A stretch of 64,000 nucleotides of DNA from Alternaria dauci (Eukaryota > Ascomycota > Dothideomycetes > Pleosporales > Pleosporaceae): positions 2,170,001-2,234,000 of the forward strand of contig NC_091279.1 of assembly GCF_042100115.1 (NCBI RefSeq). The letters run 5' to 3'. The notes below the pieces were generated by a model. That model had not been told where the DNA came from. It worked only from the letters and a program-made list of their open reading frames with translations, and ran no database searches. Made by a program: the position numbers and the translations under genes. Of the stretch, positions 53,801 to 64,000 are shown one piece after another; the stretch's first letter is position 1, and every line of letters starts with the position of its first letter.

Positions 53801-54061
53801 ATAGTTTCGAGGGAGACCATCACAATACCGTCCAAACCCCGGAGAAAGGCCAGGGCGACCGGCAAAGTTCGTGTAGAGATGCTACCTCCACGCGAGGAAA
53901 AACATGGCCGCGCAATAGCTACGACAGAAGACGCACTTGAACTATGTGCATGCGGTCTGGGTCGGTACGGTGTGAGTGTGAGACCGATACCAAACATGGA
54001 TAACAAAGCAGTAAAAGAGCAGCACCAGTGCATAGGAGCATTGTTTCAAGGGATCGACTGA
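50880..54061 (+). pseudogene. DUF6604-type protein gene with in-frame stops
   Basis: Exons 50880-51673, 51726-52462 and 52515-54061. Both introns have GT-AG ends and typical branch sites, and the frame is kept over 1026 codons, so the gene structure is intact. The N-terminus (LTYRSYEKDIEYIAGWLAWTSERCGY) matches the DUF6604 start. Two stops interrupt it: TAA 51240-51242 (codon 121, within a conserved-looking WFENGHKGN ... KRHKYFITVL stretch), and TAG 53096-53098 (codon 705, after LLEQLRQ). The second could be bypassed by a possible 95-bp intron (GT at 53096, CTCTCAG end), but this would remove FDWLTMLSTCMTIWNDI, which looks like coding. The C-terminus is acidic, then basic, and ends after ALFQGID. 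Probably a recently inactivated gene. Family function unknown. Confidence 0.7.
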
Positions 54062-56401
54062 CCGGATCATGACACAAATGACGCTGTCGAGGTAAAACGA
54101 TTCGAGATTCGAGAGTCGAAAGAAGAAAGAGTGAAGCAGTGAGCACGGATTTGCCGAGAAAATGCGGAGTTGGTGGAGTTTGTCACTGTATGTACTTGAT
54201 CATAACCTTGGTACGCCGGCATCCGCTCACGTTGCCATGCCCGCGGAGGGTAGAATTGAACGCCTTTTAGCTAGCTGTCTGGGCAGGGTGTTCGATCTAC
54301 TCCCAGGGATATGATGCAATCAATGATGTCGCAGCAACCGCCGTTACAGCAACGGCATGACGACATTCCGGACATATTAGTTGCCGACAAGTGCTTTTCG
54401 AAAGTTGATCGACCTTGGGCCTCTTGTCTTCGGTATCTGCTGCACTTCTAGGAGCTTTTCGGAAGATTCTGCAAGCAGCGACGTTAATGACGTTGTTGCA
54501 TGCCAGAAGGTGCACCTTGCAATGCTGCAGACAATGCCGATCGAAGCCAATGCGGTCGCAACATTGACGCTTGCGATGGGATTTTGGTGGTAGCAAAGTA
54601 GAAAAACAATACTCTGCTGCATTTTTCGCCGACAGAGCCGTGCCGGCCGACGATCTTGCATCTACCGTCGCAGGAGACCCATGGGATCGCTCATCAAAAG
54701 AAACGACGATGCAGATTGTCTAAAGCGGGGCGTCTCCAGATGACGAGGGGGGGGTACTTCAACAGAATCGCTTTTCCTGAGCTATCGAGCAATTTGATGA
54801 CTATTGGCCAACAGCAATGCAGCAAATTGCACATGGAGAGCGCCACCAAATGATGCTGGGAAACAACTCAAACCTTCTAGGTGCAGACCAAGAGTTTCTA
54901 CGTTTGCCAGCATGTTTTCGCTTATTCAAACCGAGAGAAATAATGGCAACCAGGCCTGATGCAGTGGAAATATGTTGGTGAAGAGGCATCGGTGCAACGG
55001 AGCGCTGATTGGCCGTTTGCGACACTAACCATGATTTGCTATTTCGTTTTACAGTCGCTACACGTAAGTAAATTGCTGCCGACACCGCAACCGCGCTGTA
55101 CCGAGCGCTACTGCGGCATCGTACACTTTGCGGGAAACGCTCGCATGCATCCAAAGTGTCCGGATCACACGGGTGCATAACTCAAGCAGGAAGGTCAAGC
55201 CTCCTCGGGGCGACGCGTCGATCGATCCCTGAACGGAGTCCCAGCATCTGGACCACGGAGGTAAAAAAGTACCAAGGCTTTTCGGCAGTGCTCAAGCGCG
55301 TCGCTCGTGTTAACAAGAAAGCTGGAAGTCCTTTTGCCGCTGCAAATTCAAATGTCAGTTCGGTGGCAGTCCGCCAGGGTGCATCCTCTGAAACATGGCA
55401 CGACTTGCCCTCGAAACAACCATACATTTTCGCCGCAGAAGTGAACCGGAGTTTTCGCATGCGCAAGGCATGTGTTGGGAAGCGATGGGCCTTGTCGATA
55501 GGCTGTTTATCGATAGCCCTCTGGTGGCTGAAACAGCGGCGCCATGCGGCAACGGAAGCCGCGTATTCCCCCCTGTTTCCACGACACACAACCGAGCGGC
55601 GATCTGACCACGAAGAAAACCAGCCAAGTCATTTCAAGCGTAAATTTACATGACATCACAGCGTTCTGATTCGTCGTGTAGGCTGATTTGAGTGATCTCG
55701 GTATTTTCCGAGGTCCACCGAGGTTCTTTGAGGCTCCTGTATCTGGGCTTTGGTACACGAGGTGCCACCTGGGCAACCCCCGCTCAGGGATGAGCAAAGC
55801 ACAGCAGGCCGAGACACCAACAGTGACGTGACAATGTTAGCACGATGCAAAGAGAAGGGGGCGCACTGCATCAACTTTATGGCTGACATAGCTGACGTAT
55901 GTAGGCGCTCATATGACTATTCGCGGTAACGAGTGTGTTCTCCAACACGCCGGGCGAACCCAGTCGTCGTGACTAAAGACTAGTTGCTCTCGTACCTACA
56001 TTAGCGTCAGGCACACTCTCCACATCCTGACAGCTGGCGCAGCTGTATGGTCAGCAGGACGCACGTCAAAGACATCAGAAGCGGCCGTGCAAACCCCTCA
56101 CGGCCGCCGGGAAGGCGGGGCGAAAAATAAGCGCCTCTGAATTGATGTTCTGGACGTTGGCTGCATCTTGGCCAAGTCTCGCTGCGAGTGTTCTTAAGGG
56201 CTGCTGTTCGCTCTTGTTGAAGATGCCCTTCACGCTTCCAGCAAGCAAGTCACTCCCTCTTCAGTCATTTATTGACCAGTCATTCTTTCTATAGCCCGGT
56301 GCTATCAACGAGTCACTCACTTTCTTCACATTCTTTGTACACAGCCACCCCAAAAACTCTTCCAGAAAAACGTTACCTTGCCATCAACCATCAAATCCAC
56401 A
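54062..56401. other. Large intergenic region without a supported gene
   Basis: About 2.3 kb. Overlapping open frames on both strands (54297-54661, 54801-55178, 55156-55653, 55355-55627) have no family resemblance and overlap in opposite directions, as expected from GC-balanced non-coding DNA. A short G run occurs at 54740. A CT/CA-rich leader at 56250-56395 belongs to the AA9 gene. No transposon terminal repeat recognised. Confidence 0.5.
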
Positions 56402-57327
56402 ATGTCTATGTCCAAGATCTTCCAGACCGGCGCTCTTGTAGCTGCCCTCATTTCTGCCGTGGCCGGCCACACCTGCGTCGAGAAGTTCGAGGCTGGCGGT
56501 AAGACCTACGATGGATACCGTCAGGCCTCCAAGCAGGATCCTGGTAACAAGTCGCCTGCGTGGTGGACCAACCAGGGCTGGGGATACCAGCCCATCTACG
56601 GCGACCAACTCAACCAGTATGTCCACAACATTACATCATTTTCGACATGTACTAACTAAATTTCAGCCCCAACATCATTGCCCACAAGGATGCCTCTCCC
56701 TCCCCATACACCGTCGAAGCCCCTGCTGGCAAGCCGGTAAAGTTCACCTGGCACCACGAGGGTACCTGCGGCTCCGGCGAGGAGGGCTGGGACTGCTCAC
56801 ACCACGGCTGGACAGCCACCTACATGGCTGCTTGCAACGGCGACTGCAAGGACGTCGAGAAGACGGAGCTTGAGTTCTTTAAGATCCACGAGGCCGCGCT
56901 CATCGACTACCGCCAGGGCCGCTTCTCTTCTGGCCAAGCGCAGGGTCAGACCGGCTACTGGGGTACTGACGCCATCTTCTACGAGAACGGCAACAGTCAG
57001 AGTGTCACCATCCCCAAGGAGATCCCCAGCGGCAACTACGTCCTCAGGACTGAGGTTGTTTCCATCCACAACAACGGCCCTGTTAGCAACCGCCAATTCT
57101 GGCCTCAAGCCTTCAACATCAAGGTCACTGGCGGTGACGACAGCAAGTCAGTGCCGGCTGGAAAGAAGGGTACTGAGCTGTACCACTCCACCGATGCCCT
57201 CCTCCAGTGGAACCTTTACTGGCACGAGGCTGGCGAGACTGTCGAGGATGCGCCAGGCCCTCAGCTCGCCGCTGTCGCTTCCATCTCGAAGCGTGCCCAC
57301 GCCCGTGACTTCACTGCTTCTGCTTAG
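56402..57327 (+). CDS. Atypical AA9-like lytic polysaccharide monooxygenase
   Basis: Exons 56402-56616 and 56667-57327, 50-bp intron, 291 residues. Signal peptide of 22 residues, so that the mature protein begins with His23 (cleavage after AVAG), the N-terminal copper His. A second His pair lies in SHHGW (117-118), as in AA9. VSIH with the conserved His 206 and IPSGNYVLRTEVV are AA9-typical, and GTELYHSTDALLQW at the end matches the family end. Odd: the usual Tyr axial site in Q-x-Y-x2-C is Q215-F-W217, and the core disulfide pair is missing on both sides (A77 in PNIIAHKD and A220 in WPQAFN). New cysteine pairs appear at 106/115 and 128/132. Secreted; substrate unknown. Confidence 0.8.
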
Positions 57328-57775
57328 GCACCTCCTTTTTACGCTTTCTTCTTCTTTCTCCATCTGCTTAGGGATGGCATGTCGCATGCGGCAAGAGCTT
57401 AGCTGCGCGGGTTACAAAAGGTGTATACGGCTATAGCTTGGGGTTTAGAGGCTTTCGGGACTGGGACTTGGGCTTGCTTTTTTTCTTCTACATCGTGGGC
57501 TTTCGGTGAACTGGATCATTCGAACACGACGCTTGTGGTACGACCTTTTACGATTCACTTCTTGGATACATTTAGGCATTTTGACAAATGCATACTCGAG
57601 CAATGCGCTCCCCCCTACGATTTTTTTCATGTTTGCGGTCTTGTGACAATGTATGTGCGTTTGTGATTGGCAGCCTAGAACAGCCTACATGTGGTCGACG
57701 GTCTTCAACCGAAGAGTCCTCAAACTCAACCTCTCCGCCATACTCGATCGGTGTCCAGACGCGACAGACCCTGCT
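57328..57775. other. Intergenic region between convergent genes
   Basis: 3' flanks of the AA9-like gene and the modin-like gene. Small ORFs only. Confidence 0.5.
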
Positions 57776-59869
57776 CTACAAGATGTACACTCGAGCTGTA
57801 CTGTCATAGTATTCACTCGGAATCTTCACGCCTCCTCTGTCATCGACCCAGTTGACACTCATAATCCACGCATGGAGGCGCATCATCATCACCCACCAAA
57901 CCTCTTCATAGGATATATTATGGCTGGGTTGATGATGCAGGGTGTCTTTCATCTCTTTCGCGAATTCGGGTATATTTTCGGCATAAATGTAAGCGCGTTC
58001 TGTAAAGACTGGATCCAGATTCTTCGGAAGCGAATCTTGTCCACGTACCACATTGCTCTTAACATTCTTCTCAGCTTGTTCGACACTGTGTACGTTGACG
58101 CAGATGTGCGTACTTATCAGTTTTAGGTATATGTCCAGAAAGTGGGCTCTCGGTTCAGACATCGTAGTAGAAACGGTATTCAGATACCCCTCAAGGTATG
58201 TTGTTGTGTTGTCAAATGCCGTCTTGAAAAAGGCGATCTCAGGATGGCTTGACGCATTGAGCCGGTAGTTTTCCACGAATCTCGCACCAACCCGATCTTC
58301 CCAGTCGTCATAGAACCGCAGTACTTGCTTGGATGTGACTGAGAGCGTTGCCTCTCGCTCTCTAAGCACTAACCTCCAAACGTTGCGTGACTCAGGTCTC
58401 TCGCCCATCGTTGTCAATGGGAATGGGAACGGGTTGTCAATTTTGTTGGTTTTGAGGTTCTCGGTAACTAACCATCTGCACCACAAGCCGATGGCGTCCG
58501 TGAAAGCGGGAAGTCTATGAGCTGGATCTAGGTGCGACAAACTTGCTTCCAAAGTCGCTTTCACACCACGAGGTAGTTTGAAACAAGTAGATGGTTGTTC
58601 GAGATCCACAGCCGTAGGTGATTGCGTGTTCCTCAGACGAACCTGGAATGTACTCCAACTCTGATTGAAACCGCCGGCCATGATCCCAAACGTCATCTTT
58701 GATCCGTAAGCCAAGGTTACATGCAGGCGAGACTTGACCGAATTTCTTAAGCGGCCCAACGTCGCGTTGAGTGGTTCAATATCAGCAGCATGGAGATCAA
58801 CATGGCATTCAAAAAGGTCGCTCACAGTTTGTAGTGTTCATGGATGAAATACAACGCACCTGGTCAGCAGCGGTGCTAGGTATATGTCCTCTACTACTCA
58901 AGTAGTAGAACGGCTTGTCCCTGTCATACTCGACGACTAGCCCCATACCGCGTACCATCGACGTGGAGAAGCTTCGTCCCCTGCCACTGGCACGCATCTT
59001 GCCTTCGTCGAGTCGGAAGTCTGTCCAGGTCATTTGCATGCGATATGCCATGGTCAATAAATAGCCCAACGTAGTACTAGCAACCGGTCGTACGATATCT
59101 GGTGGCATAAAGTCCCGTGAACGCGTCCTTCCTACAAAGATAAGATATTGATCAAGGGCGTATCCTATGAGCTCTGAGTTCGGAACTTACTTGTGATACC
59201 TATTGGTGCTAAACCAGCTGTCCAGAGCATCTGGTTTGACATCAATGGACGGGCGATTCCACCATCTTGGCAGCGATGAACGTCTTCAAGTAGGTGTACC
59301 CATGAAGCCACGTCTTCTGCTGTTTTATCTACACACATGTAAGCCTTTTGCTTAGCCTTTTTGTAGCATCAGTCCTTCTTAAGCTTACGAAGAAATTCAA
59401 CCACTGATATTCTCTCACGAAAGGTACCCAGACGGGAACCCGCGGTATTCAGAAGTGGTGCTGGTACGTGAGGAGGGACCAGATATTGTGATCTTTGCTT
59501 GAATAGAGACCAAGGAAATCCTGGAAGGGGCTTGTTCTGGTCCAGAAGTAAGGACTCGCGTTCTTCGTAATCAACCATTGGTCTGATCTCGAAGTGAGGC
59601 GTCGTGACTTTGACTTCAAATCGAAATGAGGTTCTACTTAAGTTAGCACACTTGGAACAGATCTTGATGCGGCCAATTCAAGATCAGCACACTCACCACC
59701 GGAACTTCAGCTCAACCAGCTTGTACCAATCCCCAATGACAGACGGCTGGCATCTGCGGTATCCATCTGCGGTTGAGAACAGCTGGGCGATTAGTTGGCC
59801 GGCGGCGATAACCAAGGCTGAGATTGCTATGGCTAAGGCGGCTGTCGCAACATCGGTTTCGCTGACCAT
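57776..59869 (-). CDS. Modin-like fungal protein
   Basis: Model: exons 59697-59869, 59389-59636, 59191-59319, 58930-59131 and 57776-58820, 598 residues, phase-consistent. The N-terminus has a TM-like helix (ALAIAISALVIAAGQLIAQ) followed by LFSTADGYRRCQPSVIGDW, the strong signature of the fungal family annotated as modin. Downstream FRFEV...TPHFE, then WVHLLEDVH, ARPLMSNQMLWTAGLA, and LTMAYRMQMTWTDFRLDEGKMRA follow the same order as in relatives. The last intron (58821-58929) is doubtful: the obvious alternative donor at 58859 keeps GHIPSTAADQ, a family-like stretch, but leads to a stop. Either the intron as modelled is real, or the gene has a one-base lesion near 58822-58860. Exon 3 begins at a tandem NAGNAG acceptor. 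Confidence 0.65.
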
Positions 59870-60389
59870 TTCGCTGTATGGTTGATGACGAACAATATTC
59901 ACTAATGCATACCCCAAGAATATTGATATGAATGAGTCTAGATGAGTGAAAGGCCAACGCTGTGAGAAGTGAGGGGTTGCAGGGTGACCAGGCTGAGGCT
60001 TCGATGAACTGGGCTGAGACGTCGGCCTGCTTATTCATGCAGGCCTTTTCCTAGGTAAGAGGTCCTGCATGCTCTGTACACCATTTCCTCTATTATCCAA
60101 GGAATCTGATGTAAGACGCAATGTTACAATTGGATACGAATCGCTGTTGTGCAAAGAGGCGTCTTGGTAGACCTATCCTAACGGTCTATGTAAGCGCCAG
60201 CACCCCGCTCCTGTCGTCCCGTCCCACCTCAGCCCCGCCATCCGCATGCCTCCGCTGAAGCGGGGAGCTGTCGAAGCTCCATAATCCTTTGAGATTGTTG
60301 CTCGTCATCATGGCAGTGCTGACTCTCTGCTTTTCAAACCTGGTAGCTATATAAATGTTATACTGCTGAACTAAGCCCACCATGACACC
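59870..60389. other. Intergenic region
   Basis: Modin-gene promoter side and 5' flank of the tRNA gene. A TATATAAAT element lies about 40 bp upstream of the tRNA (60349-60357), a position seen for fungal tRNA genes. Confidence 0.5.
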
Positions 60390-60476
60390 GCGAGAATGGT
60401 TTAAGGGTAAAATCCAAGCTTCCCACGCTCCATACGTTGCCTGCTTGGGCTCCGGGTTCGAGTCCCGGTTCTCGCA
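60390..60476 (+). tRNA. tRNA-Gly (anticodon CCC) with an intron
   Basis: The 7-bp acceptor stem GCGAGAA/TTCTCGC pairs perfectly. D-arm segment GGTTTAAGGGTAAAATCC and T-arm CCGGGTTCGAGTCCCGG are canonical. The anticodon stem is CAAGC/GCTTG, loop begins TT CCC A, so anticodon CCC at 60422-60424. About 15-16 extra bases between the anticodon loop and the 3' side of the stem (around 60426-60441) are an intron at the usual position one base 3' of the anticodon. Discriminator A; no encoded CCA. Confidence 0.9.
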
Positions 60477-60829
60477 AACCCCATGATTTTTGTCCTCGAT
60501 ACGTACACGAGGTTTGACTTTCTGTCCAAATCAAGCGTGTCGAAGAAGGGGGCGGGGCTTCTCTTTTTGCCTGACTACGCGTTTGAATCATCGCCACACA
60601 ACGTTGTAAGAAAGAAGCACGTCGTCCTAGAAGAAGATTGGGACCGTAAATGATGCAATGAACTCGCGAGTTAATGTTTGTGCGAAAGAAGTTGCGCTCG
60701 AGTAGGCGGCTGATGTGGGGTTCAGCAGCCGCCCGTAGCGCTGCGTCATCGCTCTCCAACAACATCCAGAAGCTATCCAGGGATCCATCAACAGCACCGC
60801 ATCCCCACCACAGCCCTCAACCACAGAAG
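60477..60829. other. Promoter region of GET4
   Basis: 5' flank. No ORF of interest. TTTTTG at 60486 could serve as tRNA terminator. Confidence 0.5.
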
Positions 60830-61922
60830 ATGGCCTCCAAGATCGAGAAGACGCTTGTGCGACAACGCGAGAAGTAATGCCATCCACCGCGGCTACACAT
60901 ATCGCATATGGCTAACCCCGCCCAGAATCGCAGAAGGCCAATTCTACGAAGCCCACCAACAACTCCGCGTAATCGCCTCACGCTACACCAAAGCCTCAGA
61001 CTGGGCGTCCGCAACCTCTATCTTACACTCCGGCGCACTCTCTCTCCTCCAAGCAGGGCAGGGCGGCTCAGGCGGCGACCTCTGCATATTCCTCCTCGAT
61101 GTGTACAACAAGGGGGAGGTCAAGGTGGACGCAGAGAGCAAAGGACGACTACTAGGCCTTCTACGCGCCTTTCCCAAAGACGAGCCCACAAAGAAGAAGT
61201 TTGTGGGTGAGATGATAGCATGGAGCAGTCGATTTGGCGACTACCCAGCCGGTGACCCAGAAATACACCATGTCGCCGGAGGGCTATACGCAGAGGGTAC
61301 GCACCACCCAACCCCCATAACAACAGAAGGGAAACAATACTAATACAAAGACAAAACAGACCTCGAGCCCTACGAAGCAGAACGCCACCTCCTCCTCGGC
61401 ACCCAAGACAGCGCCTCAACCCTCTCCTCCCTCCACTACTCATGGTACACATCCGACGCCCCGCACACCGCGCCCCTCTACGCCGCCCGCGGCATCCTTC
61501 CCTACCTCCTGACCGGTAACCTCCGCGCCGCGAACAAACACTTCCTCCTCTTCACCTCCTCGCTGCAAAAAACGCCGAACCCGCCTACCGAACCCGTTAG
61601 CGCAAAGTGCGCCGAGTTCCGCGTATACCCTTCGCTACCGCTATTGAACTTCCTCGGACTGTTGCTGTTGAGTGTCGAGAGGGGCGATCCGAGTTTGTGG
61701 CGGCAGCTCAAGAGCCATTATGCGGGGGATCTCAAGGAGGTCAACTGGAATGAGGCGCTGGATCAGATTGGCGAGATGTACTTTGGAATCAAGATCCCGA
61801 GGCAGGGAAACCCCATGTTTGACATGTTGGGGAGTATGTTTGGGGGCGGTATGGGAGGAGGAGGTGCGCCGGCGCCGAAGAAGGCTGTTGGTGGTAGGCC
61901 GCCGGCTGCTGGACTGGATTGA
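60830..61922 (+). CDS. GET4: GET4-like protein (tail-anchored protein insertion)
   Basis: Exons 60830-60873, 60926-61296 and 61360-61922, introns of 52 and 63 bp, 325 residues. The alpha-solenoid order matches Get4: EGQFYEAHQQLRVIASRYTK, then WASATSILHSGALSLLQAGQGGSGGDLCIFLLDVY, LLGLLRAFPKDEP, FVGEMIAWSSRFG, and HHVAGGLYAE. It continues with LLLGTQDSASTL and ends in the GLY/PRO/ALA-rich tail. Get4 with Get5 and Sgt2 hands tail-anchored proteins to Get3 for ER insertion. The short Met/Gly-rich tail (MFDMLGSMFGGGMGGGG) is also normal for filamentous fungi. Cytosolic. Confidence 0.9.
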
Positions 61923-62115
61923 GGAGAGAAGTAGAGAGAGGTGGCGTAGAGACAATGCGATATCACAATGGGAAAAGATACCACTTTCAGAGGAGAATGT
62001 AGTCATGGAAGCGATTGATGTTTTATTCAGTCATCTCAAAGCTCATCGGCTTTTGTCTATACCAGATTATGATCACCGGTCATCTGCCTTCCATTGCGCA
62101 TCACAGGCGACTTCC
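61923..62115. other. 3' flanks of convergent GET4 and LYS9
   Basis: Less than 200 bp. No signal recognised beyond possible poly(A) regions. Confidence 0.4.
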
Positions 62116-63734
62116 TTACAAAGGGACGGTCTTCTCCTTGAACACAACACCGTACTGCTCCTCGAGAGTCTTCATCAACGGGGCGCAGATCTCAGGGCTC
62201 ATGGGAGCCAGGATACCCTTCTCGCTCAGGGTGCCGTCAAGCACTTGCTGAACAGCAACAGCGCAGGGTACACCGACGAGCTTAGCCATGGCAGAGTAAC
62301 CCTTGGGGTCACCGTAGTCGACTAGTGTGCAGGTACGGACAGACTTGCTGCCGTCCTTGTTCTCAATCTCGAACCTGTGCTGGAGCATGACCATGTCGCG
62401 CTCGTCGTTCTCGTACTGCATCTTCTTCTCGAGAGTAGCGCAGAGGGTGTCGAGAGGGTTGCCACGGGCCTCAATCTGCTCGTCAGAGATGAGACCGATC
62501 CAGCGCAGACCAGTGATGATGCGGTCCTTCTCTTCTGTGCTGGCGAACTTTGTCCGCGAGGAGATGGCCCAGATGAGGTCCTCGTCGCTGTCGCTGGATG
62601 CGCCAATGATCTTGGCGGTTGCATCGCGCCATGTGCGCTTCTCGCCCTCCTTGAGGAAGTCCTTGGGGTCCTCGGACAGGAAACCAATGTCGACGAGGCA
62701 CTTGATGTACTCTGGGAAACCCTGGTATCTCAGCGTGCCGCGGATGATGGTCTGGCACTCGGGAATGTTGTAGCGCTCCTTGTAGGGTGTGGAGTCACGG
62801 TTGGGGTACGCGACGAATGCGTAGCCGGGGTAGATGAAGTATGGCTTCGCCTCGGCCATGAGCTCGGGGCCCTCAACGGACTTGACCTTGCCGTCTTGGT
62901 AGAAAGCAGCCTGGTTTCGGAGTGCGAGGAGCACACCGCGCGAACTCCAGGAGAACTTGTATCCGAGCGGGTTGTCTGAGCACTCTGGTGCGGGGAGACC
63001 ACCGCAGTATGACTTGAAGGACAGGATCTTGCCACCGGCCTTGTGGACCTCATCGATGGTGAGGACGGCTGAGAGATGGTCGACACCGGGGTCGACACCA
63101 ATCTCGTTCATGACGGTGATGCCAGCCTCCTTGGCTTCTGCGTCGAGCTCCATCATGGCTGGGGAGACGTAGGAGGTTGTGACGACGTTCTTCTTCTTGC
63201 GGATCGCCGACTTGATGACGGTCGCGTGGTATGTGTAGGGGATGAGAGAGATTACGACGTCGACCTTGGCGACTTCAGCGTCGAGAGCGTCGGCATTGTT
63301 GACATCGAGCTGGGAGTTGTTAGCATTGAAGACGCAGGTGTGAGCGATGTCGTCGTACGCTGATGGCGTTGGTGTTGGGGATACCCTTGGCCAGGTCTTG
63401 CGCCTTCTGGATAGTACGGCATGCTACAGTGACCTTGACACCGGACTTTGCGAGGACGTCAACAGTGGGTCGTGTGCTGTGGTTGTTAGTTCGATACACA
63501 TGGAGATGAGTTGACGAATAACTCACACGAAACCAGCACCGAGCAGGAGAGCAGTCCTGTTCCCAATTAGCCAAGTCCTACCAAAAGGCATCTTCAGCAA
63601 GCACGTACTTTCCGCTGTATGCTCCAGCAGCAGCCCCGCTGACGTTGCCCATAAGGTTCTGAACTTTGTCTATATCATCAATTAGTCGAAATTCGTCTCG
63701 ATCGTGTTCCTGACCTACTTGTGATGGCCTCCAT
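62116..63734 (-). CDS. LYS9: Saccharopine dehydrogenase (NADP+, L-glutamate-forming)
   Basis: Exons 63719-63734, 63609-63669, 63527-63556, 63359-63476 and 62116-63309, all phase-consistent, 472 residues. After an unusual 26-residue N-terminal extension the Rossmann start is GKTALLLGAGFVTRPTVDVLAKSG. Then follow VTVACRTIQKAQDLAKGIP, VVISLIPYTYHATVIKSAI and NVVTTSYVSPAMMELD, with NEIGVDPGVDHLSA and SYCGGLPAPECSDNPLGYKFSWSSRGVLLA as the active region. LYS9 makes saccharopine from aminoadipate semialdehyde and glutamate in the fungal alpha-aminoadipate lysine pathway. The four introns all fall in the first 430 bases. Cytosolic, possibly feedback-regulated by lysine via Lys14-type regulators. Confidence 0.95.
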
Positions 63735-64000
63735 GATGTGTGATTTGAAAGTAATTGCCAAGATGTGAAAAAGTTTGGGGAAGATTATATCTCTGGCGTT
63801 GACTCCGGATCGGAATAGAGAGAAATCGGCGGGGTTACTCCGTCATCGCTCCAGAAAGTGGGGCATGCGTGGCGCGTCGCGCAAATCAATGGCCTTTGCA
63901 AAGTCATGAACGTTCCGAACCCAACCAGATTCTGCATGTTTCGCACGCTGAGACACGCGAAATACGATCTGTTTCTACTGCGATTGCTGGATCGACGAAT
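63735..64000. promoter_or_regulatory. LYS9 promoter region
   Basis: The 5' flank of LYS9 runs to the window edge. An inverted repeat TCCGGATCGGA (63804-63814; TCCG, three bases, CGGA) lies about 70 bp upstream of the ATG. Its half-sites resemble those of Zn2Cys6 regulators such as yeast Lys14, although the spacing differs from the Lys14 consensus (TCC-N3-GGA). Confidence 0.4.

Noticed and set aside
54297..55653. Overlapping small ORFs in the 54-56 kb region
   Set aside because: Mutually overlapping on both strands and without any family resemblance.
1..64000. rRNA genes, plasmid or phage elements
   Set aside because: None seen; the whole window reads as ordinary nuclear fungal DNA.

Overview
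The window is nuclear DNA from a filamentous ascomycete. Genes are split by short GT-AG introns (mostly 45-65 bp, branch sites like CTAAC/CTGAC). Classes present are fungal-typical: a HET-domain protein, DUF6604-like, modin, fungal cyanovirin-N homologue, AA9 oxidase, alpha-aminoadipate-pathway LYS9. Gene content and style fit Dothideomycetes, probably Pleosporales; that placement is inference from family recognition, not from an alignment.

Layout. 0-10 kb is an accessory stretch of lineage-specific genes (unknown proteins, a CVNH lectin-like protein, an F-box-like protein, and a multi-TM membrane protein gene broken by one in-frame TAG). 10-18 kb holds an AdipoR/haemolysin-III receptor, the TPR protein YPP1/TTC7 (PI4-kinase recruitment) and RIX1 (60S maturation), the last two divergent. 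18-24 kb is accessory again: unknown acidic protein, HET-domain protein, secreted astacin-like zinc protease. 24-45 kb is a housekeeping block: a ubiquitin E2, a promethin-type lipid-droplet protein divergent from RPA49 (Pol I), a small stress-type protein, Derlin, a small TM protein, PET127 divergent from a PH-LRR protein, and a UBA/pseudo-deubiquitinase. 48-60 kb: an SDR dehydrogenase, a DUF6604-type gene with in-frame stops, an atypical AA9 LPMO, and a modin-like gene. 60-64 kb: an intron-containing tRNA-Gly(CCC), GET4, and LYS9 (saccharopine reductase).

The most unusual signal is not a protein. Two gene-free islands, 24.9-27.0 kb (minus strand) and 45.0-48.3 kb (plus strand), each carry a series of strong TATA boxes in one orientation, each followed by a pyrimidine-rich start-like leader, spaced about 260-860 bp, with no conserved ORF. 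In both islands the hexamer CCAAAA is strongly enriched on the same strand as the TATA boxes. This looks like two arrays of short Pol II transcription units, possibly non-coding. Second-tier signals are nonsense changes in members of fungal expansion families that all fit C-to-T change in a CpA context (RIP-like), an AA9 enzyme that has lost the core disulfide and the axial Tyr together, and a USP-like protein without a catalytic Cys/His box.

Exon boundaries were derived by hand from splice consensus, reading frame and family similarity. They are phase-checked but not backed by transcripts.
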